Below are positions 44,465 through 52,778 of a stretch of 64,000 bases of DNA, in pieces. Origin of the DNA: Brevundimonas intermedia. GTDB lineage: Bacteria > Pseudomonadota > Alphaproteobacteria > Caulobacterales > Caulobacteraceae. A model generated the notes under the pieces. That model saw only the letters and a list, made by a program, of their open reading frames with translations, was not told the origin of the DNA and searched no databases. The stretch lies in contig NZ_SPVH01000006.1 in NCBI RefSeq assembly GCF_004614235.1, positions 930,001 through 994,000 of the forward strand, in the 5' to 3' direction. How positions within the stretch are numbered: the stretch's first letter is position 1; every line of letters starts with the position of its first letter. The position numbers and the translations under genes were made by a program.

Positions 44465-46574
44465 AACGCCCATGATGATGAAGGACGGCATGGCGCGCCC
44501 CACCGGGCGCGACGTCCTGGGTTGGATCAACCGCGGCGAAGTGCTGATGGCGGTGAGCGTAATCGGCGTGATCATGCTGCTGATTCTGCCGGTTCCGAAG
44601 ATGCTTCTGGACCTGCTGCTGGCCTTCTCGCTGGTGTCCAGCGTGCTGATCCTGATGACCGCCGTGATGATGAAGCGGCCGCTGGACTTCGCCATCTTCC
44701 CCACGGTGCTGCTGGTCTCGACCCTGTTCCGCCTGGGTCTGAACCTGGCCTCGACGCGTCTGATCCTGACGCACGGTCAGGAAGGCCACGATGCGGCAGG
44801 GCAAGTCATCAACGCCTTCGGGCAACTGATGATGGGCGGCAACTTCATCATCGGGGTGATCATCTTCGCCATCATCCTGGTGGTGAACTTCGTCGTCATC
44901 ACCAAGGGCTCCACCCGGATCGCGGAGGTCTCGGCCCGCTTCACCCTGGACTCCATGCCGGGCAAGCAGATGGCCATCGACGCCGATCTGTCGTCCGGCC
45001 TGATCACCGAAGACCAGGCCAAGATCCGCCGCAAGGAACTGGAGCAGGAATCGACCTTCTTCGGCGCCATGGACGGCGCGTCCAAGTTCGTGCGCGGCGA
45101 CGCCGTCGCCGGCCTGATCATCACCTTCATCAACGCCATCGGCGGCATCCTTATCGGCACGATCCAGCACGGCATGCCGGCGATGGAGGCCGCCAACACC
45201 TATGTCCAGCTGACCATCGGCGACGGCCTGGTGACGCAGGTCCCGGCCATCATCATCTCCATCGCCGCCGGCTTCCTGGTGTCCAAGGCCGGCGTCGAGG
45301 GCACGGCGGACAAGGCCATGGTCACGCAGTTGGCCACCAACCCGGTCTCGCTGGGCGTCGTGTCGGGCGCGGCCGGCCTGATCGGTCTGATCCCCGGCAT
45401 GCCTCTGCTGCCGTTCGCAGCCCTCGCCATCGGTTCGGGCTTCATGGCCTGGAGGCTGGGTCGTAACCGCCTGAAGCCGCAACCGACCGAGGCGGAGATC
45501 GCCGCGACCGCCGCCGCCGCCAAGCCCAAGGAAGACGTCGAAGAGCCCATCTCCAACATCCTGACCATCGACGAGGTGAAGATCGAGCTGGGCTATTCGC
45601 TGCTCAGCCTGATCAACGATCTGGAAGGCCGCCGCCTGACCGATCAGATTCGCGCCCTGCGACGCTCGCTGGCCCAGGAATACGGCTTCGTCATTCCTCA
45701 GGTGCGCATCCTCGACAACATGCGCCTGCCGACCCAGGGCTACGCCATTCGCATCAAGGAGATGGAGAGCGGCGCGGGCGAGGTGCGGCTTGGTCATCTG
45801 ATGGCGATGGACCCGTCGGGGCGTCAGGTCGAACTGCCCGGCGAGCACATGCGCGAGCCCGCCTTCGGTCTGCCGGCCACCTGGATCGAGGACGGCATGC
45901 GCGAAGAGGCGACGTTCCGGGGCTACACCCTGGTCGATCCCTCGACGGTGCTGACCACCCACCTGACCGAGATACTGAAGGACAATATGGCGGACCTGCT
46001 GTCCTATGCGGAGGTGCAGAAGCTGCTGAAGGAACTCGGCGCCGAAGAGAAGAAGCTGGTCGAGGAACTGGTTCCCAGCGTGGTGACGGTCACCACCCTG
46101 CAACGTGTGCTTCAGGCCCTGCTGCGCGAGAAGGTGTCGATCCGCGATCTGCCGGCGATCCTGGAAGGGCTGGCCGAGGCCGCGCCGCACAGCTCCAGCG
46201 TGACCACCCTGGTCGAACATGTCCGCGCACGCCTGGGCCGTCAGCTCTGCTGGCAGAACAAGGACGGCGAGGGCGCGCTGCCGATCGTCACCCTGTCGCC
46301 GGAATGGGAGAACGCCTTCGCCGAAAGCCTGGTAGGGCAGGGCGAGGACAAGCAGTTGGCCATGGCGCCGTCGCGGCTTCAGGACTTCATCCGCGCCGTT
46401 CGTGACACCTTCGAGCGCATCGCCATGACGGGCGAAAATCCTGTCTTGCTGACCGGGCCGATGACCCGGCCCTATGTGCGGTCGATCATCGAGCGCTTCC
46501 GCGGCCAGACCGTCGTGATGAGCCAGAACGAAATCCACCCCAAGGCACGGTTGCGTACACTGGGTCAGGTCTGA
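44457..46574 (+). CDS. flhA: flagellar export gate protein FlhA
   Basis: A 705-residue type III export gate subunit. Eight hydrophobic helices fill the first half, including LFRLGLNLASTRLIL and the FHIPEP-region motif AEVSARFTLDSMPGKQMAIDADL. A linker (about residues 335-370) leads to the cytoplasmic domain (LGYSLLSLINDLEG; GFVIPQVRILDNMRL) that forms the docking nonamer. GTG at 44457 overlaps the beta-lactamase stop; an in-frame ATG (44472) is possible. No other export gate genes follow within the window. Confidence 0.95.
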   Translation: MTETPMMMKDGMARPTGRDVLGWINRGEVLMAVSVIGVIMLLILPVPKMLLDLLLAFSLVSSVLILMTAVMMKRPLDFAIFPTVLLVSTLFRLGLNLASTRLILTHGQEGHDAAGQVINAFGQLMMGGNFIIGVIIFAIILVVNFVVITKGSTRIAEVSARFTLDSMPGKQMAIDADLSSGLITEDQAKIRRKELEQESTFFGAMDGASKFVRGDAVAGLIITFINAIGGILIGTIQHGMPAMEAANTYVQLTIGDGLVTQVPAIIISIAAGFLVSKAGVEGTADKAMVTQLATNPVSLGVVSGAAGLIGLIPGMPLLPFAALAIGSGFMAWRLGRNRLKPQPTEAEIAATAAAAKPKEDVEEPISNILTIDEVKIELGYSLLSLINDLEGRRLTDQIRALRRSLAQEYGFVIPQVRILDNMRLPTQGYAIRIKEMESGAGEVRLGHLMAMDPSGRQVELPGEHMREPAFGLPATWIEDGMREEATFRGYTLVDPSTVLTTHLTEILKDNMADLLSYAEVQKLLKELGAEEKKLVEELVPSVVTVTTLQRVLQALLREKVSIRDLPAILEGLAEAAPHSSSVTTLVEHVRARLGRQLCWQNKDGEGALPIVTLSPEWENAFAESLVGQGEDKQLAMAPSRLQDFIRAVRDTFERIAMTGENPVLLTGPMTRPYVRSIIERFRGQTVVMSQNEIHPKARLRTLGQV

Positions 46575-46589
46575 TAACGGCCTGGAAAC

Positions 46590-46646
46590 ACGGTGGATTC
46601 AGTTTGACGTTTGACGCGGCGCAGCACGCCGCTAAAGCTCCACCGT
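46590..46646 (+). other. nested inverted repeats before the CHASE3 kinase gene
   Basis: ACGGTGGA (46590-46597) pairs with TCCACCGT (46639-46646), enclosing a second stem GCGGCG/CGCCGC (46616-46632) and the direct repeat GTTTGAC-GTTTGAC (46602-46615). The outer right arm ends directly before the ATG at 46648 and covers the ribosome-binding region, so the fold could limit translation; it could instead be a flhA terminator without a U-tract. Confidence 0.4.
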
Positions 46647-46647
46647 C

Positions 46648-48174
46648 ATGATCCCAAGCCCCCGATCCCAATGGTCGCGATTGCGCGACTTCATGCGCAC
46701 ATCGTCGCTCGCGCGGTCCATGTCGGCGATGCTGATCCTGGTCTTCGGCCTGCTGATCCTCGTCAATGCGACGACCTTCGTGATGATCCAGCGGACGGCG
46801 TCGGTGAACCAGACCATCGAGCATGCTCAGCAGATGCGGCGGGCGTCTCGTACCACGCTGATCTCCATGCTGAATGCGGAGACCGCACAGCGGGGATTCC
46901 TTCTGACCGGCCGCAGCGATTTCCTTCAGCCCTACCGCGACGCAAGGGCTGAGATGGAGCCGGCTGTGGCCTTCCTTGACGAGGGCGCGATCCAGGACCC
47001 CACGCTGAAGGCGCCTATCGAACGTATCCATCGTCTGGCGGACCTGAAGTGGGCCGAGATGGAACGGACCGTGACCTTGGCGCAGCAGGGGCGGATCGGC
47101 CAGTCGATCCAGTCCGTAAGGTCGGGCGAAGGCAAGCGCTATATGGACGAGCTGCGCGTCGCCGTGGAGGATTTCGACACAATCAAATCGACCCGGATCG
47201 CCGAGCGCAGTAGGGCCTCCGAGCGGTTCGGCGTCCTGACGGTGACGATGAACGCCATCGCCGGCCTGCTGGTGATCGTCCTGGCGCTGCTGTCGGCCTG
47301 GATGGTCCGGCGCTACGTGTCCGAAATCCAGGGCGCGCGCGCGACGCTGGACGCCGCCAACGCCGGGCTGGAGGACAAGATCCGCGAACGCACCGGGGAC
47401 TTGATGCGCGCCAACGAGGAAATCCAGCGCTTCGCCTATATCGTCAGCCATGACCTGCGCGCGCCCTTGGTCAACGTCATGGGCTATACCTCCGAGCTGG
47501 AGCAGGCGGGCAAGATCGTCGACAAGGCCATTGCCGACGCCGAGAAGACGCGCGCCGTCGATCCCGACGTCGTCATGGCGATCCGCGAGGACATGCCTGA
47601 GGCCATCGGCTTCATCCGCGCCTCGACCGAGAAGATGGACCGGCTGATCAACGCCATCCTGAAGCTGTCGCGCGAAGGCCGGCGCAATCTGCTGCCGGAG
47701 ACGCTGGACATGACGGCGATGGCCCAGAACATCGCCAACAGCGTCCACCACCAGACCGAGGCGTCGGGCGCTCGCATCGAGGTCCAGCCTCTGCCCGAAA
47801 TCGAAAGCGACCGGATTTCGATGGAGCAGATCATGGGCAACCTGATCGACAACGCCGTCAAATATCTGGACGTCAGTCGGCCGGGCGAGATCGTGGTGTC
47901 GGGCGAGGACGTGCCCGGCGGCTGGGTCGTCTATCGGGTCGCCGACAACGGTCGGGGCATTGCGCCGCGCGACCACGAACGGATCTTCGAACTGTTCCGT
48001 CGGTCCGGCAAGCAGGACCGGTCGGGCGAGGGGCTGGGCCTGGCCTTCGTGCGCAACAGCGTGCGCCGGATCGGCGGCACGATCGACATCGAGTCCGAGC
48101 TGGGTAAGGGCTCGACTTTCCTGCTGAAATTCCCCAAACGACTGATCCTAGCTGAACCCGGAGGCGCGCTGTGA
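46648..48174 (+). CDS. CHASE3-domain sensor histidine kinase
   Basis: A 508-residue membrane kinase. A first helix (about residues 27-48) and a second (about 207-226) enclose a CHASE3 domain (TLISMLNAETAQRGFLLTGRSDFLQPYRDA). The cytoplasmic part has a coiled coil, HisKA with phospho-acceptor in FAYIVSHDLRAPLVNVMGY, and HATPase motifs NLIDNAVKYLD, VADNGRGIAP and GEGLGLAFVRNSV. It resembles kinases paired with Rcp1-type stand-alone receivers, and its stop overlaps the start of exactly such a gene (GTGA). Signal unknown. Confidence 0.88.
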   Translation: MIPSPRSQWSRLRDFMRTSSLARSMSAMLILVFGLLILVNATTFVMIQRTASVNQTIEHAQQMRRASRTTLISMLNAETAQRGFLLTGRSDFLQPYRDARAEMEPAVAFLDEGAIQDPTLKAPIERIHRLADLKWAEMERTVTLAQQGRIGQSIQSVRSGEGKRYMDELRVAVEDFDTIKSTRIAERSRASERFGVLTVTMNAIAGLLVIVLALLSAWMVRRYVSEIQGARATLDAANAGLEDKIRERTGDLMRANEEIQRFAYIVSHDLRAPLVNVMGYTSELEQAGKIVDKAIADAEKTRAVDPDVVMAIREDMPEAIGFIRASTEKMDRLINAILKLSREGRRNLLPETLDMTAMAQNIANSVHHQTEASGARIEVQPLPEIESDRISMEQIMGNLIDNAVKYLDVSRPGEIVVSGEDVPGGWVVYRVADNGRGIAPRDHERIFELFRRSGKQDRSGEGLGLAFVRNSVRRIGGTIDIESELGKGSTFLLKFPKRLILAEPGGAL

Positions 48175-48593
48175 CGCAACCCGTCAAAATCATCATGGTC
48201 GAAGACGACCACGGCCACGCCAAGCTGATCGAAAAGAACATTCGGCGCGCCAATATCAATAACGAAATCAAGCATTTCGACGAAGGTGGAGCGGCGCTGG
48301 ACTATCTGTTCAGCGAAGAAATTCTGGCTAACGGGCCGCTGTTGATCCTGCTCGATCTGAATCTGCCGGATATGTCGGGAACTGACATTCTGGAGAAGGT
48401 GAAGAGCAACGACCGCCTGAAGCGTGCGCCGGTCGTCGTGCTGACGACTACGGACGACAAGGTCGAGATCCAGCGCTGCTACGACCTGGGCTGCAACGTC
48501 TACATCACCAAGCCGGTGGATTATGAATCCTTCGCCGGCGCCATCCGCCAACTGGGCCTGTTCCTGTCGGTCATCCAGGCGCCGGAGATCTGA
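48171..48593 (+). CDS. stand-alone receiver (Rcp1-like response regulator)
   Basis: A 140-residue single-domain receiver. Acidic pair in MVEDDHGHAKLIEKNI, phospho-acceptor in LLDLNLPDMSGTDIL, Thr in VLTTTDD and Lys in YITKPVDYESF. The loop after strand 2 (KHFDEGGAALDYLF) is typical of receivers that partner with phytochrome-type kinases. GTG start overlapping the kinase stop. Probably a phosphorelay intermediate to the next protein. Confidence 0.88.
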   Translation: MTQPVKIIMVEDDHGHAKLIEKNIRRANINNEIKHFDEGGAALDYLFSEEILANGPLLILLDLNLPDMSGTDILEKVKSNDRLKRAPVVVLTTTDDKVEIQRCYDLGCNVYITKPVDYESFAGAIRQLGLFLSVIQAPEI

Positions 48594-49633
48594 CGATCGA
48601 GACGCCGCAGCCTATCCGCCTGCTCTACATCGACGACGACCGGGGCCTGTCCCGGCTGGTTGAGAAGGAGTTGGGGCGTCACGGCTATGCCGTCACCTGC
48701 GCCCCCGACGGGGATGCGGGGCTGGAGCTGTTGCAGCAGCATGAGTACGATATCTGCGCCCTGGACCATTACATGCCGGCCCGCGATGGTCTGGATGTCC
48801 TGCCCGACATCCTGGCGCTGAACGCGCCGCCGCCCGTCGTCTATGTGACGGGTACGCAGGATGGGCGGATCGCGGTGGCGGCCTTGCGCGCGGGCGCGGC
48901 CGACTACGTCATCAAGGATGTGTCGGAGGACTTCACCTCCTTGTTGCGCTCGGCGTTGGAAGACGCCCTGCTGCGTCGCAGGCTGCAGCGTGAGAACGAC
49001 CTGGCGCAGGAAGAAATCCGCCTGGCCCGCGACCGGGCCGAGGCCATGCTGCGTGAGGTGAACCACCGCGTCGGCAACTCGCTGCAACTGGTGTCCAGCT
49101 TCATGTCGCTGCAGATGCGACACGTGACCGATCAAGGCGCCAGGGATGCGCTGCGCGAGTCTCAGGCGCGCATCGAGGCCGTCGCCCATGTTCACCGCCG
49201 CCTCTACACCTCTGGCGACATGAGCACCGTCGCCATGGACGAATATCTGGTGGGGCTGATGGACGAGCTGTCCAAGTCCATCGGGCCTGACGAGGGATCG
49301 CCCAAGTTGACCTTGGACGCCGAACCCCTGTCGGTCACGACCGACCAGGCGGTGTCCATCGGCGTCATCGTCACCGAACTGGTCACAAACGCCGTCAAAT
49401 ACGCCTATGCGCCGGGGCAGGGGGGCGAAATCCGCATCCATCTGCGCCGCGAGGGCGAGAACAAGGTCGCCCTGATGGTCGAGGACGACGGCCCCGGCAT
49501 GGGCGACGGTACGCCCAAGGGCACCGGCCTGGGCGGCAAGATCATCTCGGCCATGGCCTCAGGTCTTCGCTCGGCCGTCGAGTTCGACGGCGCCCACAAG
49601 GGCGTGCGCGCTCGGCTGTCGTTCGACCTCTAG
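48590..49633 (+). CDS. receiver-HisKA_2 hybrid histidine kinase
   Basis: A receiver domain (IRLLYIDDDRGLSRLVEKE; Asp in CALDHYMPARDG; Lys in DYVIKDVS) joined by a coiled coil to a HisKA_2 kinase with the H-box LREVNHRVGNSLQLVSSF and ATPase motifs LVTNAVKYAY, EDDGPGMG and GLGGKII. The only standard start in frame is TTG 48671, which would remove the first strand and acidic pair. The frame is open back to CTG 48590, which overlaps the previous stop (CTGA) in the same way as the other genes in the operon; I use it (347 residues). HisKA_2 kinases often feed the general stress response. Confidence 0.8.
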   Translation: MTIETPQPIRLLYIDDDRGLSRLVEKELGRHGYAVTCAPDGDAGLELLQQHEYDICALDHYMPARDGLDVLPDILALNAPPPVVYVTGTQDGRIAVAALRAGAADYVIKDVSEDFTSLLRSALEDALLRRRLQRENDLAQEEIRLARDRAEAMLREVNHRVGNSLQLVSSFMSLQMRHVTDQGARDALRESQARIEAVAHVHRRLYTSGDMSTVAMDEYLVGLMDELSKSIGPDEGSPKLTLDAEPLSVTTDQAVSIGVIVTELVTNAVKYAYAPGQGGEIRIHLRREGENKVALMVEDDGPGMGDGTPKGTGLGGKIISAMASGLRSAVEFDGAHKGVRARLSFDL

Positions 49634-49647
49634 GGTCGGTATCCGTC

Positions 49648-50091
49648 ATGTTGCAGTTCGGCGTTCGCAAACCCGCTTCCGACCATCGTCACCGCGCCAC
49701 GGCGTTCGGCATCGTCGAACGCGACGGCCTGATCGCCTGTGTCCGCGTCGAGCGCGAAGCCGGTCCCTATTTCGATCTGCCGGGCGGCGGTGTGGATGCC
49801 GAGGAGACCGAGGTTCAGGCCCTGAAGCGCGAGTTCGTCGAAGAGACGGGCCTCGACATCGCGCCGCTGAACCGCATCGCCGAGGCCAGCCAGTATTTCG
49901 TCCGCTCGACGCGCGAGCCCGTGAACAATGTCGGCGGCTTCTGGACCGCGACCATCATCGCCGAAAACCCGGATGCGAAATGCGAAGATGACCATACCCT
50001 GGTGTGGCTGGATCCGACCTTCGCCCTATCGCGGCTGAGGCACGATTCCCACGCCTGGGCGGTCGCTGTGTGGCTGCGTCGCGCAAGCTGA
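49648..50091 (+). CDS. Nudix hydrolase
   Basis: A 147-residue Nudix-fold hydrolase. The full Nudix box GGVDAEETEVQALKREFVEETGL (Gx5Ex7REUxEExGU) is at about residues 47-69. It should hydrolyse a nucleoside diphosphate-linked substrate in the cytoplasm; the substrate is unknown. It begins 14 bp after the hybrid kinase, so it may be co-transcribed. Confidence 0.85.
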   Translation: MLQFGVRKPASDHRHRATAFGIVERDGLIACVRVEREAGPYFDLPGGGVDAEETEVQALKREFVEETGLDIAPLNRIAEASQYFVRSTREPVNNVGGFWTATIIAENPDAKCEDDHTLVWLDPTFALSRLRHDSHAWAVAVWLRRAS

Positions 50092-50098
50092 GCCTTAC

Positions 50099-50123
50099 GG
50101 AACGGGCGCACGGCTGCGCCGTT
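50099..50123 (+). promoter_or_regulatory. EcfG (SigT)-type promoter of csbD
   Basis: GGAAC (50099-50103), 16 bp, CGTT (50120-50123), a perfect match to the general-stress consensus, 53 bp before csbD. CsbD-type genes are classic stress-regulon members. The site overlaps a terminator-like hairpin, so the match might partly reflect that. Confidence 0.6.
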
Positions 50124-50129
50124 TCCTTT
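50101..50129 (+). terminator. hairpin after Nudix gene
   Basis: AACGGGCGCA and TGCGCCGTT pair around CGGC with one bulged G, followed by TCCTTTTC. It can terminate Nudix transcription but shares its bases with the csbD promoter elements. Confidence 0.55.
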
Positions 50130-50175
50130 TCAACCCGCAACGCCCTGTCGCGGCTATTGAAAACGGAGAGTCCAG

Positions 50176-50355
50176 ATGGCTGATCACGATCGTGTCGAAG
50201 GCGCCGCCAAGAACATCGGCGGCAAGATTAAGGAAGCCGCCGGCAAGGTGACCGGCGACAGCAAGCTGCAGGCCGAAGGCAAGGCCGACCAAGTCGAAGG
50301 CAAGGTCCAGAACACCGTCGGCGGCGTCAAGGACAGCCTCCGCGACAAGGCCTAA
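50176..50355 (+). CDS. CsbD-family stress protein
   Basis: A 59-residue hydrophilic protein starting MADHDRVEGAAKNIGGKIKE, followed by KVTGDSKLQAEGKADQVEGK, the CsbD hallmark. It lacks Cys and Trp. Members accumulate under general stress; the molecular role is unknown. GGAG lies 7-9 nt before the ATG. An EcfG-type promoter precedes the gene and a strong terminator follows it, so it is a single-gene unit. Confidence 0.9.
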   Translation: MADHDRVEGAAKNIGGKIKEAAGKVTGDSKLQAEGKADQVEGKVQNTVGGVKDSLRDKA

Positions 50356-50381
50356 GCCCCACTAGAATTGCGCGAAAATAG

Positions 50382-50413
50382 GAAACGCCGTCCGCGAAAG
50401 CGGGCGGCGTTTC
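50382..50413. terminator. bidirectional terminator between csbD and the convergent gene
   Basis: A 14-bp stem (50382-50395 with 50400-50413, one G-T pair) with a GAAA loop. TTTCTGCGTTT follows on the plus strand and CCTATTTTCG on the minus strand, so it serves both convergent genes. Confidence 0.85.
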
Positions 50414-50423
50414 TGCGTTTCGA

Positions 50424-50921
50424 TCAGTCCTTGTCGCCCCAGAGATTGATCGACAGGCCCTTGCTGTCCTTCGCATCGACAGGGCGGCATTCCGAACTGA
50501 ACCCGCCTTCGACGGGGCGGGGACGGCAGTCCATTTCCCGCAAGGCCGACGGCGCGCTGGCCGCCCGCGACTGTGGGCCGCACTGAACGGCATAGGCCGA
50601 GCCGCCGGCGTTGGCCCGGATCATCTGACAGTCGCCCGCCATGCCGCTGGGACGCAGGGCGTCCGGCAGGTCAGACCCCATGGCCAGGGCCAGTTGTTCG
50701 CGCACCTCGGTCTGGCAGACCTCCATCGACGTGGCGCCGCGCACCAGCGGACTGCAGCGCGCGCGCTCGAAGCCGAAGGGATCGGCCAAGCCCCACGCAG
50801 GCACGGAATGTTGCACCGTCGGCGCGGGCGTCTCGACCACGGGAGCTGGCGCAAGCGCCTCCCACACGACGCTGGAGGCGGGTTGCTGAAACAGAAGCAG
50901 GGCGAATGCGGCGGCGATCAT
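50424..50921 (-). CDS. secreted Cys-containing protein of unknown function
   Basis: A 165-residue protein not assigned to a family. ATG at 50921 begins a signal peptide (MIAAAFALLLFQQPASS); an upstream in-frame ATG at 50966 would give a longer, less typical N terminus. The mature part has a Pro-rich stretch (PAPVVETPAPTVQ) and six Cys (CSPLV, EVCQTE, GDCQMI, VQCGPQ, MDCRPR, SECRPV), which could form three disulfides in the periplasm. The mature protein ends with the charged tail DSKGLSINLWGDKD. It stands 55 bp downstream of the coxE-like gene. Confidence 0.7.
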   Translation of the reverse strand: MIAAAFALLLFQQPASSVVWEALAPAPVVETPAPTVQHSVPAWGLADPFGFERARCSPLVRGATSMEVCQTEVREQLALAMGSDLPDALRPSGMAGDCQMIRANAGGSAYAVQCGPQSRAASAPSALREMDCRPRPVEGGFSSECRPVDAKDSKGLSINLWGDKD

Positions 50922-50976
50922 GGAAAGGGCCCCTCGATGTAATCGCCAGGGCAGGAACTCGCCCAAGACACGAAAC

Positions 50977-52155
50977 CTACCTTGTCAGGGCGCGCATCGC
51001 CTTGTCGAGACCTTCCAGCGTCAGGGGGAACATCCGCTCCTCCATCACCTCGCGCAGCAGGCCGACCGAGGCGGTGTAGCTCCAGTAGCGTTCCTGCACC
51101 GGGTTCAGCCAGATCGACTTCTCCCACTGCTGCCGGGCGCGTTTCATCCAGACGGCGCCAGCCTCCTCGTTCCAGTGCTCGACCGAGCCGCCAGGCATGG
51201 TGATCTCGTACGGCGACATGGTCGCGTCGCCGACGAAGATGGCGCGCCAGTCGCCCGGATATTTGTGCAGCAGGTCCCAGGTCGGAATCCGCTCGGTGTG
51301 GCGACGCCGGTTGTCCTTCCAGACGCCCTCGTAAAGGCAGTTGTGGAAGTAGAAGAACTCCAGGTTCTTGAATTCGGTCTTGGCGGCGGAGAACAGTTCC
51401 TCCACCAGCTTGATGTGCCCGTCCATCGAGCCGCCGATGTCGAGGAACAGCAACACCTTGATCGTATTGCGCCGCTCGGGCCGCATGCGAATGTCCAGCC
51501 AGCCCTGGCGTGCCGTGCCGTCGATGGTGCCGTCGATGTCCAGTTCTTCCGCCGCACCCTCGCGGGCGAACCGGCGCAGGCGACGCAGCGCCACCTTGAT
51601 GTTGCGCGTGCCCAGTTCGACCGTGTCGTCCAGGTTCCGGAACTCGCGCTTCTCCCACACCTTGACCGCCCGGCCATGCTGGCCCGGCCCGCCGATGCGC
51701 ACGCCTTCGGGATTATAGCCACCTTGGCCGAAGGGGCTGGTCCCGCCCGTGCCGATCCATTTCGAGCCGCCGGAGTGCCGTTCGTGCTGTTCCTCCAGCC
51801 GCTGTTTCAGCGTCTCCATCAGCTTGTCGAACCCGCCGAGCGCCTCGATCTGAGCCTTCTCCTCGTCGGTCAGGTATTTCTCGTTCAGCAGCCGCAGCCA
51901 GTCTTCGGGAATGTTGGTCGTCAAATCCTCTCCCGCCCCGACCGATTCCACTCCCTTGAACACGGTCCCGAACACCTGATCGAACCGGTCATAGTGTTTC
52001 TCGTCCTTGACCAGGACCGCGCGCGACAGGTGATAGAAGGTCTCGACCTCTCGCCCGGCCAGGTCGCGATCCATGGCCTCTATCAAATGGAGCCATTCCT
52101 TCATCGACACCGGAACCTTGGCGTCACGCAGGGCGGTGAAGAAGGGGAGGAGCAT
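50977..52155 (-). CDS. CoxE-like von Willebrand factor A protein
   Basis: A 392-residue protein of the CoxE/VWA family. The N-terminal part (LLPFFTALRDAKVPVSMKEWLHLIEAMD) and the C-terminal VWA domain with an MIDAS DIGGSMDGH (DxGxS) are clear; GTRNIKVALRRLRRFAREG is a family segment. Homologues assist metallocofactor insertion or protein assembly together with a MoxR AAA+ ATPase, which is not in this window. Its ATG overlaps the stop of the HepT-type toxin gene (TGATG), so the two are coupled. Confidence 0.83.
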   Translation of the reverse strand: MLLPFFTALRDAKVPVSMKEWLHLIEAMDRDLAGREVETFYHLSRAVLVKDEKHYDRFDQVFGTVFKGVESVGAGEDLTTNIPEDWLRLLNEKYLTDEEKAQIEALGGFDKLMETLKQRLEEQHERHSGGSKWIGTGGTSPFGQGGYNPEGVRIGGPGQHGRAVKVWEKREFRNLDDTVELGTRNIKVALRRLRRFAREGAAEELDIDGTIDGTARQGWLDIRMRPERRNTIKVLLFLDIGGSMDGHIKLVEELFSAAKTEFKNLEFFYFHNCLYEGVWKDNRRRHTERIPTWDLLHKYPGDWRAIFVGDATMSPYEITMPGGSVEHWNEEAGAVWMKRARQQWEKSIWLNPVQERYWSYTASVGLLREVMEERMFPLTLEGLDKAMRALTR

Positions 52156-52490
52156 CAGAGGTTTTCGAGCGCTTGCGCCAAACGGGGCACTTCAATGCTG
52201 GCGATGGCCCAAATGACGCTGAAATCGGTTGATCCGTAATCGTGCGCCAATCGGTGCCGAAGGCCCAACATGCCGCGCCAGTCGATGTCAGGGAGCTTTC
52301 CAGTCACAGCGGGCGACAATTTTCCTGCGGCCTCTCCGATGATCAAAAGCCTGAAGGCCGTCGCATCCCGCCGCAGAGAATCGGCTTCGAACGCGTCGGA
52401 TGAAAGTCCGTCGATATAGCGCGCAATCCAATCGGTCGATTCGCGGATATCCGCCAAAAGGCCGCGATCTGCGCGGTCAGACCTCAACAC
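52155..52490 (-). CDS. hepT: HepT-type HEPN toxin
   Basis: A 111-residue HEPN-domain protein (DUF86). The catalytic motif RHRLAHDY is an exact Rx4HxY, the RNase active site with the Tyr that its antitoxin AMPylates in characterised HepT/MntA systems. LLIIGEAAGKLSP and the DWRGMLGLRHRLAHDY region are typical. It overlaps the mntA-type gene by 14 bp and the coxE-like ATG by one base, so a three-gene transcript is likely. Confidence 0.88.
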   Translation of the reverse strand: MLRSDRADRGLLADIRESTDWIARYIDGLSSDAFEADSLRRDATAFRLLIIGEAAGKLSPAVTGKLPDIDWRGMLGLRHRLAHDYGSTDFSVIWAIASIEVPRLAQALENL

Positions 52491-52764
52491 AGTCCCTCAA
52501 CGCGGACGCGCGAACGTGGGGGTTGCGGAGGCCCTTCGACGTAAGGAGGTCAACATCCTTGCCGACCTTATCCGTCAACTCCTCGGCAAGACTATAGAAC
52601 CGCAGACCCAACGGTTGCGACAAGTCCACCAGCAGATCCACGTCGCTGTCCGGGCCCGCTTCGTCGCGGGCATAGCTGCCGAACAGGCGCAGGTTGACGA
52701 TGCCCTGTTCTTCCAGCCAGGGCTTCAGCTCACGCAGCTTTTCCAGCAGTTCGGCGCGGGTCAT
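52477..52764 (-). CDS. mntA: MntA-type nucleotidyltransferase antitoxin
   Basis: A 95-residue minimal nucleotidyltransferase. The motif FGSYARDEAGPDSDVDLLVD fits GSx10DxD exactly. In characterised pairs it neutralises HepT by adding AMP to the toxin Tyr. It is the first gene of the pair, placed 14 bp after the GNAT gene on the same strand. The complete motifs suggest a working module. Confidence 0.88.
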   Translation of the reverse strand: MTRAELLEKLRELKPWLEEQGIVNLRLFGSYARDEAGPDSDVDLLVDLSQPLGLRFYSLAEELTDKVGKDVDLLTSKGLRNPHVRASALRDCVEV

Positions 52765-52778
52765 GCCGACAACATAGT

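Noticed and set aside
44373-46538. 721-codon minus-strand ORF opposite flhA
   Set aside because: It is the antisense shadow of flhA: Gln/His/Arg/Gly-rich low-complexity translation without domain patterns, while the plus strand encodes an unmistakable FlhA.
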